NCBI GenBank assembly: GCA_017590115.1
Contig: JAGGNK010006559.1
Span: forward strand, 11,052,162 to 11,116,161
Length of the DNA stretch: 64,000 nt
Reading direction: 5' to 3'
Source: Montifringilla adamsi
Taxonomy: Eukaryota; Chordata; Aves; Passeriformes; Passeridae
The translations under genes were made by a program, and so were the position numbers. Numbering within the stretch: the stretch's first letter is position 1; each line of letters opens with the position of its first letter. The notes below the pieces were generated by a model. The model had not been told where the DNA came from. It saw only the letters and a list, made by a program, of their open reading frames with translations, and made no database searches. This document shows positions 63,247 to 64,000 of the stretch, in pieces.

Positions 63247-64000
63247 ACTTTACTCCAAACTCAAACAGAGGCCATAATTTCAAACTCTTTTTATTGATTC
63301 CAATGTGATTTGCAACAGCTTCTACTGTAATTCTGAAAATTCTTTAAACTGTAAAGAAATTCATACTCCATGATGCAGCTGAGGGACAGCTGGATGTTTT
63401 TATTGTCTGCAGTATTCAATGTCTCCCCCTTTCCCTCATTTGAGCCTTTCCTGGTGCGGAATATTTATACTGCATGGGGCAGATCAAAGCATCTTTGTGT
63501 GAGGCCCCTCCCTGAGCTGAAAACTTCCCTGCTGCTGGTACCCTACAGGTACACCACAGTTTCAGCCTTATTTTATCTCAGGAGAAAAGTCTGAAGGAAA
63601 TTTATTTTTCCCCTCACTCCTTCACCTTCTCGTCAGCTAAGCAGCCACAGGAAGACCTCTTCTGCAACCCTGTCTTGTACCTGCACTGTTACGCTCTGTT
63701 CCACTGTCATGGCCCCTCCTTGATCCTGATCTCTACCAGTCAAAAAGGACCAGAATCCATTGAACTGCAAACAGCAGCTGCTTGGCTACACCAGTGAGCA
63801 CAACAGAAACCCCATCTGATCTCAGCTGTAAAGGTGAGAAAAACTTGAGTGGTTCATTCGGTATTCCCACATCCTTAGGTCTTCCTCTGACCAGCCATGC
63901 CCTGTTCTCCACTTCAGTATAAGATTGTTGATAATCCCTGTGGTTTTTTTTTTTTCCTCCTTTCTCGATATTCAGACTCTTTCTACCAAATTCCTATGGT
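63247..64000. other. Unclassified right end of the window
   Basis: From about 63360 the sequence is more GC-rich than the desert and contains a TATA-like ATTTATACTGCATGGGG at about 63461 and several pyrimidine-rich stretches. I can assign it to no gene or repeat family. The feature may continue beyond the window. A 74-codon plus-strand frame at 63370-63594 has no recognisable domain. Confidence 0.4.

Noticed and set aside
1..64000. CRISPR arrays, operons, tRNA and rRNA genes
   Set aside because: The window is a vertebrate genome segment. I saw no regularly spaced repeats with spacers, no cloverleaf-type tRNA boxes and no rRNA sequence on either strand.

Overview
The window looks like an AT-rich, gene-poor stretch of a bird genome, either intergenic DNA or a very long intron. 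The organism call rests on repeat families I recognise by eye. There are several CR1 LINE copies, the characteristic avian retroposon, and three or four solo-type long terminal repeats (LTRs) of avian endogenous retrovirus families. There are no SINE-like or mammalian L1/Alu-like repeats. The LTR families are ones I associate with Neoaves, including passerines, but I cannot fix the order or species. I recognise no intact host protein-coding gene, no rRNA or tRNA, and no CRISPR or other prokaryotic feature. Open frames are short (147 codons at most), and the longest lie in decayed CR1 or LTR sequence.

Layout: 1-3603 is unique AT-rich sequence. 3604-5238 is a long, old, minus-strand CR1 that keeps a decayed reverse transcriptase segment. 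5239-17300 is mostly unique AT-rich sequence with a T50-GGGG-T32 tract (5944-6029) and a small CR1 3' end (7940-8095). 17310-17510 is a sharp CpG island, the only strong promoter candidate of host type, with two adjacent hairpins and a CTCF-like site. A CR1 follows at 18896-19315 (minus) and another at 26436-26615 (minus). A plus-strand CR1 at 32728-33354 holds the frameshifted C-terminus of ORF2 and the 3' UTR. From 33355 to 49629 I recognise no interspersed repeat at all.

The right part is retroviral-LTR rich. One LTR lies at 49630-50703 (plus), a diverged relative of it at 52658-52890 (plus), another family at 55394-55929 (plus, with a perfect 5-bp target duplication), and a second member of that last family at 59342-59904 (minus, inverted relative to the first). 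Between and around them are microsatellites: GGAA/GAAA, AAT and AT-rich. Near the right end, a 465-466 bp unit is duplicated in tandem (62316-63246) with nearly identical copies.

There is no operon-like cooperation between genes to describe. The functional content I can support is a probable CpG-island promoter with no identified transcript, plus transposon fossils, some of which carry LTR promoter and polyadenylation motifs. I found no convincing new biological system. The most checkable oddities are the tandem duplication, the isolated CpG island with its hairpins, and the inverted LTR pair.
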